NCBI RefSeq assembly: GCF_000688015.1
Contig: NZ_JIAD01000001.1
Location: forward strand, 1,798,001-1,862,000
Origin: Eubacterium sp. AB3007
GTDB lineage: Bacteria; Bacillota; Clostridia; Peptostreptococcales; Anaerovoracaceae
DNA length: 64,000 nt
Direction: 5' to 3'
The notes under the pieces are model-generated. The model was not told where the DNA came from, searched no databases, and saw nothing but the letters and a program-made list of their open reading frames with translations. Made by a program: the position numbers and the translations under genes. Positions 23,570-32,559 of the stretch are shown piece after piece. The stretch's first letter is position 1. Each line of letters begins with the position of its first letter.

Positions 23570-25368
23570 AACATACAGTCACGATGTCGTATTTCCTTGC
23601 GCTTTGGATTCGGTTTGACTGCAGCTTCTCGATGACCTAGCCGGAATACCTGGAGTCGTGGAAGAAGTTCGCACTGCCCTATGCTCTGTCATCTGTGTTG
23701 TAGTGTTCACCCTGTGCAGGCTTTACCGCAGTATCTGGCGGTTTGCAAGTTACACGGAGCTGACCCGGGTAAGCCTGCGGGACATCCGGCGTGCTTCTGT
23801 TGTAAAAGAAGAGGTCTGCTGCTTCATCGATGACAACCCCAACAAGTGGGGACGGACCATCGATGGCGTGATCGTTGCGGGCGGACGCCAGCACATCCCG
23901 GAGAAGGTGAAGAAGTACGATATCGATAAGATCTACCTGGCCATCCCCAGCGCTTCTGCCATGGAAAGGTGGAGGTGGAGGACCTGCTGGGCAGAGAGCC
24001 CATCCGGGTCAATATGGATGAGATCTTCCAGGAGCTTACGGGCAAGGTGATCCTGGTCACAGGAGGAGGCGGTTCCATCGGATCCGAGCTCTGTCGGCAG
24101 ATCGCGGCCCACGATCCCAAGCAGCTCATTATCTTCGACGTATATGAGAATAATGCCCACGCCATCAAGCTTGAGCTGAACGATAAATACCCCGATCTGG
24201 ACCTGGTGGTGCTGATCGGATCAGTGAGAAACAGCCGCAGAGTGAAGAAGGTGTTCATGGACTACCGTCCGGACATCGTCTATCATGCGGCGGCTCACAA
24301 GCATGTTCCTCTCATGGAGGACAGCCCCTGTGAGGCCATCAAGAACAATGCGCTGGGCACCTATTACACGGCCTATGCGGCCATGCTGTTCGGGACCAAG
24401 AGGTTCGTGCTGATCTCTACGGATAAGGCAGTGAACCCGGTGAACATCATGGGAGCCAGCAAGCGGCTCTGCGAGATGGTGGTCCAGGCCTTCGCCCAGA
24501 AGATCAAAGACGGAAAAGCCCGGGACATTCCGGATATCCATACGGACAACAGCGAGAATCAAGGCCGGAAATGGCCGGAAATGCCAGAGCATCCGGTGAC
24601 GGAATTCGCGGCGGTACGGTTCGGAAATGTTCTGGGAAGCAACGGCTCCGTGATCCCGCGGTTCCGGGAACAGATCGCCAAGGGCGGTCCTGTGACCGTG
24701 ACCCATCCGGATATCATCCGGTACTTCATGACGATCCCGGAGGCAGTGTCACTGGTGCTGCAGGCGGGGAGCTACGCCAAGGGCGGCGAGATCTTCGTCC
24801 TGGATATGGGGACTCCCATGAAGATCGATGATCTGGCGAAGAACATGATCAGACTGTCGGGCCTTGTTCCTAATGTGGATATTCCAATCGTATATACGGG
24901 GCTGCGTCCCGGTGAGAAGCTCTTCGAAGAAAAGCTCATGAGTGAAGAGGGCATGAAGAGTACTCCGAATGATCTGATCCACATCGGATCGCCCATTCCC
25001 TTCGATACCGATGAGTTCATCGATGAGATCGAAGACCTGATGAATGCGGCGTATAACGAGCGCCAGATTTCTCCCTCCCCTATAGGCGGAGGGAGCCACC
25101 TCCGACTTTCAGTGGTGGTGTAATCCCCCACTGAAACCCGGAGGAGCTGAAGCTCCTGGCGCTCATTGCAGGCAGTCGCTTCGTCCTCGACGTGCAAGCA
25201 CGTCAGGAGCTTCGCTCCGCCTTAAACGACGTGGACAACATCCGTGACCTGGTGGCGGAAGTGGTGAACACCTATCATCCTGCAGGGGAACACGGAACAG
25301 AAGAAAAGCCGGAAGCTTACGTGGAACAGAGAGAAGCCATGAAGCGGAAGGCGATCAATGTAGAATAA
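23570..25368 (+). pseudogene. Second FlaA1/CapD-type dehydratase copy, multiply broken
   Basis: It aligns along the copy at 20767 but with damage. The membrane part survives as YFLALWIRFD, an in-frame TAG, PEYLESWKKFALPYALSS, another TAG, then in a different frame LCRLYRSIWRFASYTELTRVS. A deletion joins this to EEVCCFIDDNPNKWGRTIDG, and a second deletion with frameshift at about 23965 joins SASAME to KVEVEDLLGREP. The SDR domain (TGGGGSIGSELCR, STDKAVNPVNIMGASKRL) is intact to 25059. There a 165-bp hairpin-rich insert interrupts it, after which NDVDNIRDLVAEVVNTYHPA runs to the true stop at 25366. An internal 384-codon frame from 23969 could still yield an SDR domain, but without membrane anchor or proper C-terminus. 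Confidence 0.85.
25060..25224. mobile_element. 165-bp hairpin-rich insertion, small non-autonomous element
   Basis: Flanked by AACGA at 25055-25059 and 25225-25229, a candidate 5-bp target duplication. Removing it restores the dehydratase reading frame. Inside are consecutive hairpins: CTCCCTCC/GGAGGGAG, TTTCAGTGG/CCACTGAAA, GGAGCT/AGCTCC, GACGTG/CACGTC and GGAGC/GCTCC. It has no open frame of its own. The TTTCAGTGG...CCCCACTGAAAC hairpin recalls right ends of IS200/IS605-type elements, though those normally make no target duplication. Confidence 0.6.
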
Positions 25369-25397
25369 GGGTAGTTAGAAACAAAGGATTAATATAG

Positions 25398-26282
25398 ATG
25401 GCAAAAAAGAAAGGTAAGCTGAAACGTTTCATCAAGACAACTGCAGTACTGACCGGAGGGTCTTTACTTGCGTTATCAATGGTTGCGAAAGCGAAGAAGG
25501 GCTCTTCGGTTTATGATGACCAGCCGGAAGAAAAGAACCCGATGGAAGGGAAGCGGGTTGTATTCGTTGAGAACGGATCAGAAGTGGAGAATGCTGACGG
25601 TGAAAGAGGTCATTTAGAGGCTGTAGGTGAATCTAAGTATTCTCCCTCTTTCTATGATAAGTATGTAAAACGTGGACTGGACGTAGTCCTGTCTTTTGGC
25701 GGACTAGTTGTTCTTTCGCCTGTATTAATAGGCATCTCTCTTGCCATTAAAATCGATGATCCAGGTCCGGTATTCTTCACACAGAAGAGAGTCGGACAGA
25801 ATAAACAGTACTTTAAGTTACATAAATTTAGAAGCATGAAGATGTCAACGCCACATGATGTCCCGACTCATATGCTGGAGAATCCAGACCAGTATATAAC
25901 TAGGGTTGGGAAGTTTTTACGGGCGCATAGTCTGGATGAATTGCCGCAGATCTGGGATATCTTTATCGGGAACATGAGTGTGATTGGCCCTAGGCCAGCG
26001 CTTTGGAATCAGGATGTATTAACCGCCGAAAGGGATAAGTATGGTGCAAACGATGTCAAACCGGGTCTCACTGGTTGGGCGCAAATTAACGGGCGAGACG
26101 AATTGGAGATTCCTGATAAAGCGAAACTGGACCAGGAGTATACGAAGAATCTTGGCTTGAAGATGGATATCATCTGTTTCCTAGGTTCTCTTCATGTATT
26201 TACAAATGATGATAGTGTAGTTGAAGGTGGTACTGGGGAAATGAAGAAGCATACAACGCAGGAGAATGAGAATGAAGAATAG
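25398..26282 (+). CDS. Polyprenyl-phosphate sugar-1-phosphate transferase (initiating sugar transferase)
   Basis: 294 residues. After a Lys-rich start with one membrane segment (about 13-30), the catalytic bacterial sugar transferase domain begins at about residue 90: YVKRGLDVVLSFGGLVVLSP (re-entrant membrane helix), DDPGPVFFTQKRVGQN, KLHKFRSM, then LDELPQIWDIFIGNMSVIGP and PGLTGWAQINGRD. It moves a sugar-1-phosphate from a UDP-sugar to undecaprenyl phosphate, the first step in repeat-unit assembly on the inner face of the membrane. The C-terminus is acidic. The gene starts the AT-rich part of the locus and overlaps the next gene by 11 bases. Confidence 0.93.
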   Translation: MAKKKGKLKRFIKTTAVLTGGSLLALSMVAKAKKGSSVYDDQPEEKNPMEGKRVVFVENGSEVENADGERGHLEAVGESKYSPSFYDKYVKRGLDVVLSFGGLVVLSPVLIGISLAIKIDDPGPVFFTQKRVGQNKQYFKLHKFRSMKMSTPHDVPTHMLENPDQYITRVGKFLRAHSLDELPQIWDIFIGNMSVIGPRPALWNQDVLTAERDKYGANDVKPGLTGWAQINGRDELEIPDKAKLDQEYTKNLGLKMDIICFLGSLHVFTNDDSVVEGGTGEMKKHTTQENENEE

Positions 26283-27099
26283 ATATTCAGTACTGATGTC
26301 GGTATATAAAAATGATTCTCCTGAATTTCTGAGGTTAGCTCTAAAAAGCATTTATGAGGATCAAACACGAAAGCCGGATGAGATAGTAGTTGTTTTTGAT
26401 GGGCCTCTTACTTCAGCTTCGTTAGATGTGTTGGACCGATTTAGATTAGGTAAAGAGGACGTTGTCAGATACTATCCACAGGAAATTAACAGAGGATTGG
26501 GGGAAGCTCTACGTATTGGAGCGGAAAAATGCACAGGGGATTATATTCTTCGAATGGATTCAGATGATATAAGCGATCCAAAACGATTCGAGAAGCAGAT
26601 CTCATATGTGGAAGAACATCCGGAAATTGATGTTCTTGGGACTGATATAGCAGAGTTTAATCAGGCACCAAATGAGCCCAATATGAGAGTTAGGGTTTGC
26701 CCAGCACAGCATGTAGACATAGTTCAGATGGGAAAGAAAAGAAATCCCATGAATCATGTTACAGTTTGCATTAAGAAATCAGCCCTAGAAAAGTGTGGTG
26801 GATACAAAACATTGCTTTTGCTTGAAGACTATTACCTGTGGTTAAATATGATTGCTGCAGGGTGTAAGCTGGAAAACATTAATGAATCACTAGTCTATGT
26901 CCGTGTGGGAAATGGATTCGATTCTAAGAGGGGATCCAAAGAGCGTATTACAGGGTGGAAGGTCCTGCAAGATTTTATGTTGGAAAACGATATGATTTCA
27001 AAAAAAGAAGCAAGAATGAATATGTTATATATTAATGTTTTCGTTAGAACTCCGGGGTGGATAAAGAAACTATTATACGAGAAGTTTTTGAGGAAGTAA
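26272..27099 (+). CDS. Glycosyltransferase family 2
   Basis: 275 residues with a GT-A fold start: YSVLMSVYKNDSPEFLRLAL, then DEIVVVFDGP and ILRMDSDDISDPKRFEKQ, where the DSDD holds the DxD metal motif. It resembles amylovoran/AmsE-like transferases. It would add one sugar to the lipid-linked repeat unit. GGAG seven bases before the ATG at 26272 favours this start over 26266. It overlaps the preceding transferase gene and is followed after 4 bases by the pyruvyl transferase, so all are co-transcribed. Donor and acceptor cannot be told. Confidence 0.9.
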   Translation: MKNRYSVLMSVYKNDSPEFLRLALKSIYEDQTRKPDEIVVVFDGPLTSASLDVLDRFRLGKEDVVRYYPQEINRGLGEALRIGAEKCTGDYILRMDSDDISDPKRFEKQISYVEEHPEIDVLGTDIAEFNQAPNEPNMRVRVCPAQHVDIVQMGKKRNPMNHVTVCIKKSALEKCGGYKTLLLLEDYYLWLNMIAAGCKLENINESLVYVRVGNGFDSKRGSKERITGWKVLQDFMLENDMISKKEARMNMLYINVFVRTPGWIKKLLYEKFLRK

Positions 27100-27103
27100 A
27101 CAA

Positions 27104-28222
27104 ATGAAGAAAGCAGGGATAATTACACATTATGATGTTCATAATCACGGAGCTCATCTGCAATTATATGCATTAAAGCAGTGTCTAAAAGAATTGGGAT
27201 ATGAAGCAAGAGCTCTTAGATTCCAAAAGAACTACGATTTTATGGGTGGTGCTGAAATCGGAAGAAAATATAATATATCAATTCGCTCAATCCCCATCTA
27301 TATTCAATACGCGGTTTCGAATGGTGTAGATAGGACAGTCTATAATATCAAGAAAAGAAAGACATTAGCAGAATTCCGAAAAACACAAGGTCTAGTGGGA
27401 GATTATTATTCTGAGGCCAAAGGGTTAGATGCAGTTGTAATTGGCAGTGATGAAATTTTCAGTGTCGAAGCTGGACCAAATCCTTGGTACTACGGGATTG
27501 GGGTGCCCTGTAAATATGAAATATCGTACGCAGCAAGTTTTGGACCAACAACACTACAACTAATAGATAAGCATAACGTTGGAGGAATGGTTGAGGCTGG
27601 GTTGAAGAATCTGAAGCATATTGCAGTTAGAGACAGAAATTCTGCGGAATTAGTGGAGCATTACACTGGTGAACGACCAATAATAGTCTGTGATCCTGTG
27701 CTTCTTTATGATTTCCCCAAACAATTAAAAGGCGAGGTGCTGGATTCTTTTAAGAATGAGCACCCTGAAAAGTACTGTATTGTTTATTCATATGATTACA
27801 ATATGAATGACAATCAAACTGTAGAGGCAATCAAGGATTATGCCCGAAAGCGGGGACTAAAGATTTATAGTGTTGGTTATTATCATAGATGGTGTGACAG
27901 AAATATTAATGTTGATCCATTAGATATAATTAAATGGTTTTCTGGCGCTGAAATAGTGTTTACGGATACGTTTCATGGCTCTGTTATTTCTTTAGAGACT
28001 GGGACACAGTTCATATCTCAAATTCGTGCAAATGCGAACAAATTAGGTTATCTTTTAGAACAGTATGGCGTTTCTGAAAGAATAGTCGAGAATTATGAGA
28101 ACATAGAAAGAATAGTTACAGAACCGATAGATTATAGCCAAGTAAATATAACGATTTCTAAAATTAGAAAGGAATCATATCTTTACTTAAAAAGGGTATT
28201 AGATAGTAATGATTGTGGTTGA
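27104..28222 (+). CDS. Polysaccharide pyruvyl transferase family protein
   Basis: 372 residues matching PF04230: AGIITHYDVHNHGAHLQLYA at the start (usual N-x-GxxLQxxA), VVIGSDEIFSVEAGPN, VRDRNSAELVEHYTGERP, CDPVLLY, then FTDTFHGSVISL at the end (usual TxRxHGxxxA). The family adds a ketal-linked pyruvate from phosphoenolpyruvate to a sugar, giving the polymer negative charge. It overlaps the next gene by 14 bases. The pairing with an F420-dehydrogenase-like gene recurs in many exopolysaccharide loci. Confidence 0.9.
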   Translation: MKKAGIITHYDVHNHGAHLQLYALKQCLKELGYEARALRFQKNYDFMGGAEIGRKYNISIRSIPIYIQYAVSNGVDRTVYNIKKRKTLAEFRKTQGLVGDYYSEAKGLDAVVIGSDEIFSVEAGPNPWYYGIGVPCKYEISYAASFGPTTLQLIDKHNVGGMVEAGLKNLKHIAVRDRNSAELVEHYTGERPIIVCDPVLLYDFPKQLKGEVLDSFKNEHPEKYCIVYSYDYNMNDNQTVEAIKDYARKRGLKIYSVGYYHRWCDRNINVDPLDIIKWFSGAEIVFTDTFHGSVISLETGTQFISQIRANANKLGYLLEQYGVSERIVENYENIERIVTEPIDYSQVNITISKIRKESYLYLKRVLDSNDCG

Positions 28223-29384
28223 TAATAATTGTACAGCATGCGGCGCATGTGCTGTAGTATGTCCAAAACACTGTGTATCACTTATTGCAAACAATAAAGG
28301 TTTTTTGTATCCTCATATTAATACAGATATTTGTCTTAATTGCAATGTGTGTGATGATATCTGTCATCATAATAAACATATTGAGAATTATTTTGAGCCT
28401 AAAGTATTTGCTGTAAAATCAAATAATGATACCTTTTTAAAAAGATCTACGAGTGGAGGTGCTTTCTCAGCATTAGCAGAGTATGTGATAAATAGCGGAG
28501 GCGTAGTTTATGGCTGCGCATATGTCGATCACTTAAAAGCAAAGCATATTAGGATTGAAAGTTTAGGAGAACTTCATCGACTTAATGGATCAAAATATGT
28601 TCAAAGTGATTGTTCTAATTCGTTTGAGGAAGTGAGGAGAGATCTGATTTCGGATAGACTTGTTCTCTTTTCGGGTACACCTTGCCAAGTATCCTCCTTA
28701 AGAAGCTATCTTAAAGAAGACGTAGAGAATTTAATAACTGTAGATATAGTGTGCCATGGGGTATCCTCGCAAGCATTCTTTGATAAATATATAGATTGGT
28801 ATGAAGACAAGAATAATATTGATGTAAGTGATTATGATTTCCGATCCAAACAAAATGCAAAATGGAGTCTCGCCGGGATTTGCTTTGGAGTGGACAGACG
28901 TACAAGACGAATAATCAGGAAAAAAGTCTTTTATTATAATGAATTCTACTATTTTTATTTTCTGAAAGGATTGGCATACAGAGAGAGTTGCTATCAATGT
29001 AGATATGCAAACATGCTCAGACCCGGTGATATTACTTTAGGTGATATGTGGGGGGCCGAAACTCTTGGTTTGAATTATGATGTTTCAGAGGGATGTTCAC
29101 TTTTTATTGCTAATAATGAGAAAGGGTTGCGTCTACTAGACTACATTGACGTTGATGTAAAAAGGATTAGCTTAGAACAAGCAATTAAACTTAACGAGCA
29201 ACTTACTAAGCCAAGCAGTATTCCTGAAGAATATAAGGATATTATTGATTTCATTTCGGTTACTGACGCAGAAACTATTGACAGAGATTTTCGAAAAAGA
29301 TTTAGAAAGGAGCGCATGATTGGTTTTTTAAAGTATCACATCCCATACAGGCTAAAGAATCGACTTAAAAGAATTATCAAATAA
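28209..29384 (+). CDS. Coenzyme F420 hydrogenase/dehydrogenase beta subunit-like ferredoxin protein
   Basis: 391 residues. The N-terminus has two [4Fe-4S] motifs, CTACGACAVVCP (about 9-20) and CLNCNVCDDIC, followed by the FrhB-type domain (RSTSGGAFSALAEY, SGTPCQVSSLRSYL, VDIVCHGVSS). Further Cys in CYQCRYANMLRPGDITLGD probably bind another cluster. In methanogens FrhB binds F420 and FAD. In bacterial polysaccharide loci the homologues sit beside pyruvyl transferases and are thought to reduce or modify sugars, without firm proof. It overlaps the pyruvyl transferase frame by 14 bases, implying tight coupling. Confidence 0.9.
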   Translation: MIVVDNNCTACGACAVVCPKHCVSLIANNKGFLYPHINTDICLNCNVCDDICHHNKHIENYFEPKVFAVKSNNDTFLKRSTSGGAFSALAEYVINSGGVVYGCAYVDHLKAKHIRIESLGELHRLNGSKYVQSDCSNSFEEVRRDLISDRLVLFSGTPCQVSSLRSYLKEDVENLITVDIVCHGVSSQAFFDKYIDWYEDKNNIDVSDYDFRSKQNAKWSLAGICFGVDRRTRRIIRKKVFYYNEFYYFYFLKGLAYRESCYQCRYANMLRPGDITLGDMWGAETLGLNYDVSEGCSLFIANNEKGLRLLDYIDVDVKRISLEQAIKLNEQLTKPSSIPEEYKDIIDFISVTDAETIDRDFRKRFRKERMIGFLKYHIPYRLKNRLKRIIK

Positions 29385-29666
29385 TGAGGTGATTTGGTTT
29401 AAGCAGACAGTAAACCAATACTGCAATCTATTTTCATAGGGATTGCTCTAATAGCGATCCTTAATGGTACTTAATCTAATCTAGCGAAACATGTTATTCT
29501 GCGAATCCACTAGTTGAGGGTGAGGTCAGTGTTGTTAGGGGTCATTTAGAGGATGATCCCGAAATAGTTGAATCTACTGTGCTTGTGCTCGAGAGTAATG
29601 AATCGCAGAGATAATAGAAAGGAAAAGTGTTGCTATTATCTTCTGAAAGCAACATACGAGTTACAT
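29385..29666 (+). other. Decayed or non-coding gap inside the polysaccharide operon
   Basis: Two short open stretches lack starts and ribosome binding sites: one ends SIFIGIALIAILNGT (about 29400-29473), the other reads VVRGHLEDDPEIVESTVLVL (about 29510-29613). The second recalls the N-terminal region of the sugar transferase at 25398 (ERGHLEAVGES). It may be a remnant of another such gene. Confidence 0.35.
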
Positions 29667-30626
29667 ATGATAGAGATATCAATAATCATCCCCTGTTACA
29701 ATTGTGCTGACTGGATAGATCGGTGTATTTATGCCTTAGAAAGACAAACATACAAAAAATTTGAAGTGATTTGCATAGATGACTGTTCAAACGACAATAC
29801 TTTCGAAAAATTGAATGAAATAAGAAAGCATATTTCATTTGAACTTCGTGTTTTGCAAAACAATGAAAATTGTGGTCCAGCAAAATCTAGAAACTATGGT
29901 ATTAGTCTAGCAAAAGGTAGGTATTTGGCCTTTTGCGATTCTGATGACTGGTATGAGGACAATTATGTTGAAGAGATGCATCGGGCGTTATTACGGGACG
30001 GTGCTGATTTAGTAATGTGTGAATACAGAAAAGTATACGAGTCGAGTAATAGAGTGGATGATATGCATTATCTAAAGAATTTTTCTGGAAGCAGAGATGA
30101 TTTAATAGCATATAGTAAAGCGGCAATGTGGCTAATTATGTATAAGAGGGAGTTAACACTCGATTTGGAAGTCCCGGATTTACGAAATGGGGAAGATATT
30201 GCATATGTTCCATGTATTGAATCAAGAGCCCAAAAAATAACTGTTGTTAAAAAGATTCTTTACAATTATCTTATGAGAAAGGGGTCAACTTCAAAGACAC
30301 CTTCCGTAAGTGTATATAAATCATTGCTTACAGCTTATGAATTTATCAAGAACAATTACATTAATGATGATCTTTCTGTCAAAGAGTATTTAGGTATAAA
30401 AACTGTAATGTATGGTGCTGTACTGAATGCATGCAAGGCAGGCGAAAAGGGAAAAGAGATACGCGTAATAGTTGATGAGTTTGAAAAAGATTATCCAAAT
30501 TGGGTTAATAATAAATACATGTATTTATTCAATAAAAAGAAGCAACTGTTTTTGAGTTTTGTCAAGCATAGGAGGATTAGCCTTTGTAAAGCTTACTCAA
30601 CTCTACATCAGTTAGTTTCCGTATGA
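29667..30626 (+). CDS. Glycosyltransferase family 2
   Basis: 319 residues from the ATG at 29667. It has the GT2 opening ISIIIPCYNCADWIDRCIYA, then QTYKKFEVICIDDCSNDNT and NCGPAKSRNYGISLAKGRYL, and FCDSDDWYEDNYV with the DxD. The frame is open upstream to 29568, but extra residues are Cys/Arg-rich and unlike the family, so the shorter start is chosen. Its ribosome binding site is weak. It acts on the cytosolic face of the membrane, extending the lipid-linked oligosaccharide. Specificity unknown. Confidence 0.88.
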   Translation: MIEISIIIPCYNCADWIDRCIYALERQTYKKFEVICIDDCSNDNTFEKLNEIRKHISFELRVLQNNENCGPAKSRNYGISLAKGRYLAFCDSDDWYEDNYVEEMHRALLRDGADLVMCEYRKVYESSNRVDDMHYLKNFSGSRDDLIAYSKAAMWLIMYKRELTLDLEVPDLRNGEDIAYVPCIESRAQKITVVKKILYNYLMRKGSTSKTPSVSVYKSLLTAYEFIKNNYINDDLSVKEYLGIKTVMYGAVLNACKAGEKGKEIRVIVDEFEKDYPNWVNNKYMYLFNKKKQLFLSFVKHRRISLCKAYSTLHQLVSV

Positions 30627-30637
30627 GGTAATTAAGT

Positions 30638-31174
30638 ATGGATTTGGGATATCAAATAGCAAAATTAAAAGCGAAAATGATTGGAAGAAAAGGATACGCA
30701 TATGGTGAAATCGTTAACCGTTATTTCAGGAAGAAAGGTGTTGAGATTGGAGAGCGATGCTTAATTTATTCAAATATTATTACAAATGAACCGTACCTAA
30801 TAACAATCAAAAACGATGTTGTTGTAAGTACAGATGTATGCTTTGTCACACATGATTATAGCATCCACAGTGTATGCCCAACGATAGGAAATTTGTTTGG
30901 GAATATAACGATTGGGAACAATTGTTTTATTGGGGAGCGTGCTATATTGATGTATGGTGTTGAGTTGGCTGACAATATTATTGTAGCAGCAGGGAGCGTT
31001 GTAGCAAACTCATTCTCTGAAAGTAATATTATCATTGGAGGAAATCCAGCGAAAAAAATCGGTACTTGGGATAAATTTCGGATTACTGGACAAAAATATG
31101 GATATGGATATCCGATAACAAGAGAGTATGCAGATAATCATCCGGAGAACATGGTTCATCGAAAGGTACGATAG
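30638..31174 (+). CDS. Acyltransferase with left-handed beta-helix (hexapeptide repeats)
   Basis: 178 residues. Hexapeptide-type rungs are visible: IGERCLIYSNII, VVVSTDVCFVTHDYSI (with the catalytic-type His), ITIGNNCFIGERAILMYGV, LADNIIVAAGSVVANSF, then the closing IIIGGNPAKKIG. This is the maltose/virginiamycin acetyltransferase class, which adds O-acetyl groups to sugars with acetyl-CoA. It starts 12 bases after the preceding glycosyltransferase (GAGG upstream). Likely decorates the exopolysaccharide. Confidence 0.9.
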   Translation: MDLGYQIAKLKAKMIGRKGYAYGEIVNRYFRKKGVEIGERCLIYSNIITNEPYLITIKNDVVVSTDVCFVTHDYSIHSVCPTIGNLFGNITIGNNCFIGERAILMYGVELADNIIVAAGSVVANSFSESNIIIGGNPAKKIGTWDKFRITGQKYGYGYPITREYADNHPENMVHRKVR

Positions 31175-31191
31175 ATGATGGGGATCAAGAA

Positions 31192-32559
31192 ATGGTAAAT
31201 AGTGGGCACACAATTAAACAATCGCTACCCAATATCATGAAATGGATTCAGGTTTATTTGGTAGGCACAATACTTCTATATTTATTTGGCCCTATACATT
31301 ATGTAAAGTATAATCTTGCATTGGTGTTAGTTTTGCTTGCAATATATCAGTTATTTTTGTGGGCAGGGTACAATAAAGGTGTTAATAAGACAATAAAGGG
31401 TTTAAATTATAATGATTACAGGTCGTCTGAGGATTTCAATCGGCGTGATCAGAGATTGATTATGACATTAGGGGTAATTGGCATCTTTTTCGATTTTTTG
31501 ATGATGTATAGGATGGCTAATACTTGGAATATCGCTACTATATATCAGAAAATTATTAATGGTCTGACTTCTCCGGCGAGTCAATATGAAGAGTACTATT
31601 TGGATCACTTAGCTGGAAATCTTGGTGGAGGGGCTTTTTTTTCTCTTTTAATTACAATAGGTACCCCCTTTGCGATTGCTGCAATAATATTAGGTATCTA
31701 CTATTTTTCTAATCTTTCAATTACAGGAAAGGCTATTATTATTCTATGCTCATTATTTCACCTGGGAACACAATTCATTACGGGAGCTAATGAGGGGATT
31801 TTTGATTTTGCGATTTATGTTGCAGTCTCTATATTTATGAAAAATACAAATATGGGGTTTAGAGAAAAGAAAAACATTATAGAATTTGGATGGAAGAAAA
31901 TAACTGTGTTTCTTCTTGCAATAATAGCGGCGTTTTTAGCTTTATCTTTTTTTACAAATAATATCATGGGAAGAACTCAAGGGAATTTTGCTTTTTCAAC
32001 ATTGGGTGAGAATAAATATGATCCAAATGCAGGAATAAACCAATATGTTCCTGAAACTGTTTTTGTTACGTTTGCGTATTTAAGTGTATATTTGTGTGAA
32101 GGGTATTATGGTTTTTCGTTAACAACACGTCTACCTTGGGTCCCGACATTCGGAACTGGTTTTTCTTCTTTTGTAAGAAATAATTTGGGGGATTTGATTG
32201 GAATTGATTTATTTCAATACACATACCAATATAGAATCGAAAGTATTGCGACTTGGGGGAAATTGAAGAATTTCCATACAGCATATACCTTTTGGGCAAA
32301 TGATTTATCCCATATCGGTGTCCCAATAGCTATGTTTTTAATGGGACTCATATTGGGAAAGTACTATATAAAATGCGTATACCAATGTCAAAAAACGGCA
32401 ATAATAATGATGCCACTTATGATAACGATGATGTTCTATCTTCCTGCAAATAATAAAATCTTCGTACAACCATCAACTTTTCTTCTTTTTTTCTTCATAG
32501 TTATTTATGATGCATTAAAAGGAAAAGTACGTTTCAAATTTGGGAGCAAGACAATATGA
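31192..32559 (+). CDS. Wzy-like oligosaccharide repeat-unit polymerase
   Basis: 455 residues with about ten hydrophobic segments spread over the whole length (from YLVGTILLYLFGPI near residue 22 to FFIVIYDALKG at the end). A large outer loop at about 230-360 contains AFSTLGENKYDPNAGINQY and the polar GFSSFVRNNLGD. No enzyme domain besides the membrane segments. Topology, position between transferases and flippase, and AT-rich sequence fit the polymerase, which joins repeat units on the outer face. Sequence conservation in this family is poor, so the call leans on context. The stop overlaps the next start (ATGA). Confidence 0.72.
   Translation: MVNSGHTIKQSLPNIMKWIQVYLVGTILLYLFGPIHYVKYNLALVLVLLAIYQLFLWAGYNKGVNKTIKGLNYNDYRSSEDFNRRDQRLIMTLGVIGIFFDFLMMYRMANTWNIATIYQKIINGLTSPASQYEEYYLDHLAGNLGGGAFFSLLITIGTPFAIAAIILGIYYFSNLSITGKAIIILCSLFHLGTQFITGANEGIFDFAIYVAVSIFMKNTNMGFREKKNIIEFGWKKITVFLLAIIAAFLALSFFTNNIMGRTQGNFAFSTLGENKYDPNAGINQYVPETVFVTFAYLSVYLCEGYYGFSLTTRLPWVPTFGTGFSSFVRNNLGDLIGIDLFQYTYQYRIESIATWGKLKNFHTAYTFWANDLSHIGVPIAMFLMGLILGKYYIKCVYQCQKTAIIMMPLMITMMFYLPANNKIFVQPSTFLLFFFIVIYDALKGKVRFKFGSKTI

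Noticed and set aside
25060..25224. Group II intron or HEARO-type RNA
   Set aside because: No reverse transcriptase, no domain V-like hairpin, and the probable 5-bp duplication does not suit either; left as an unassigned small element.
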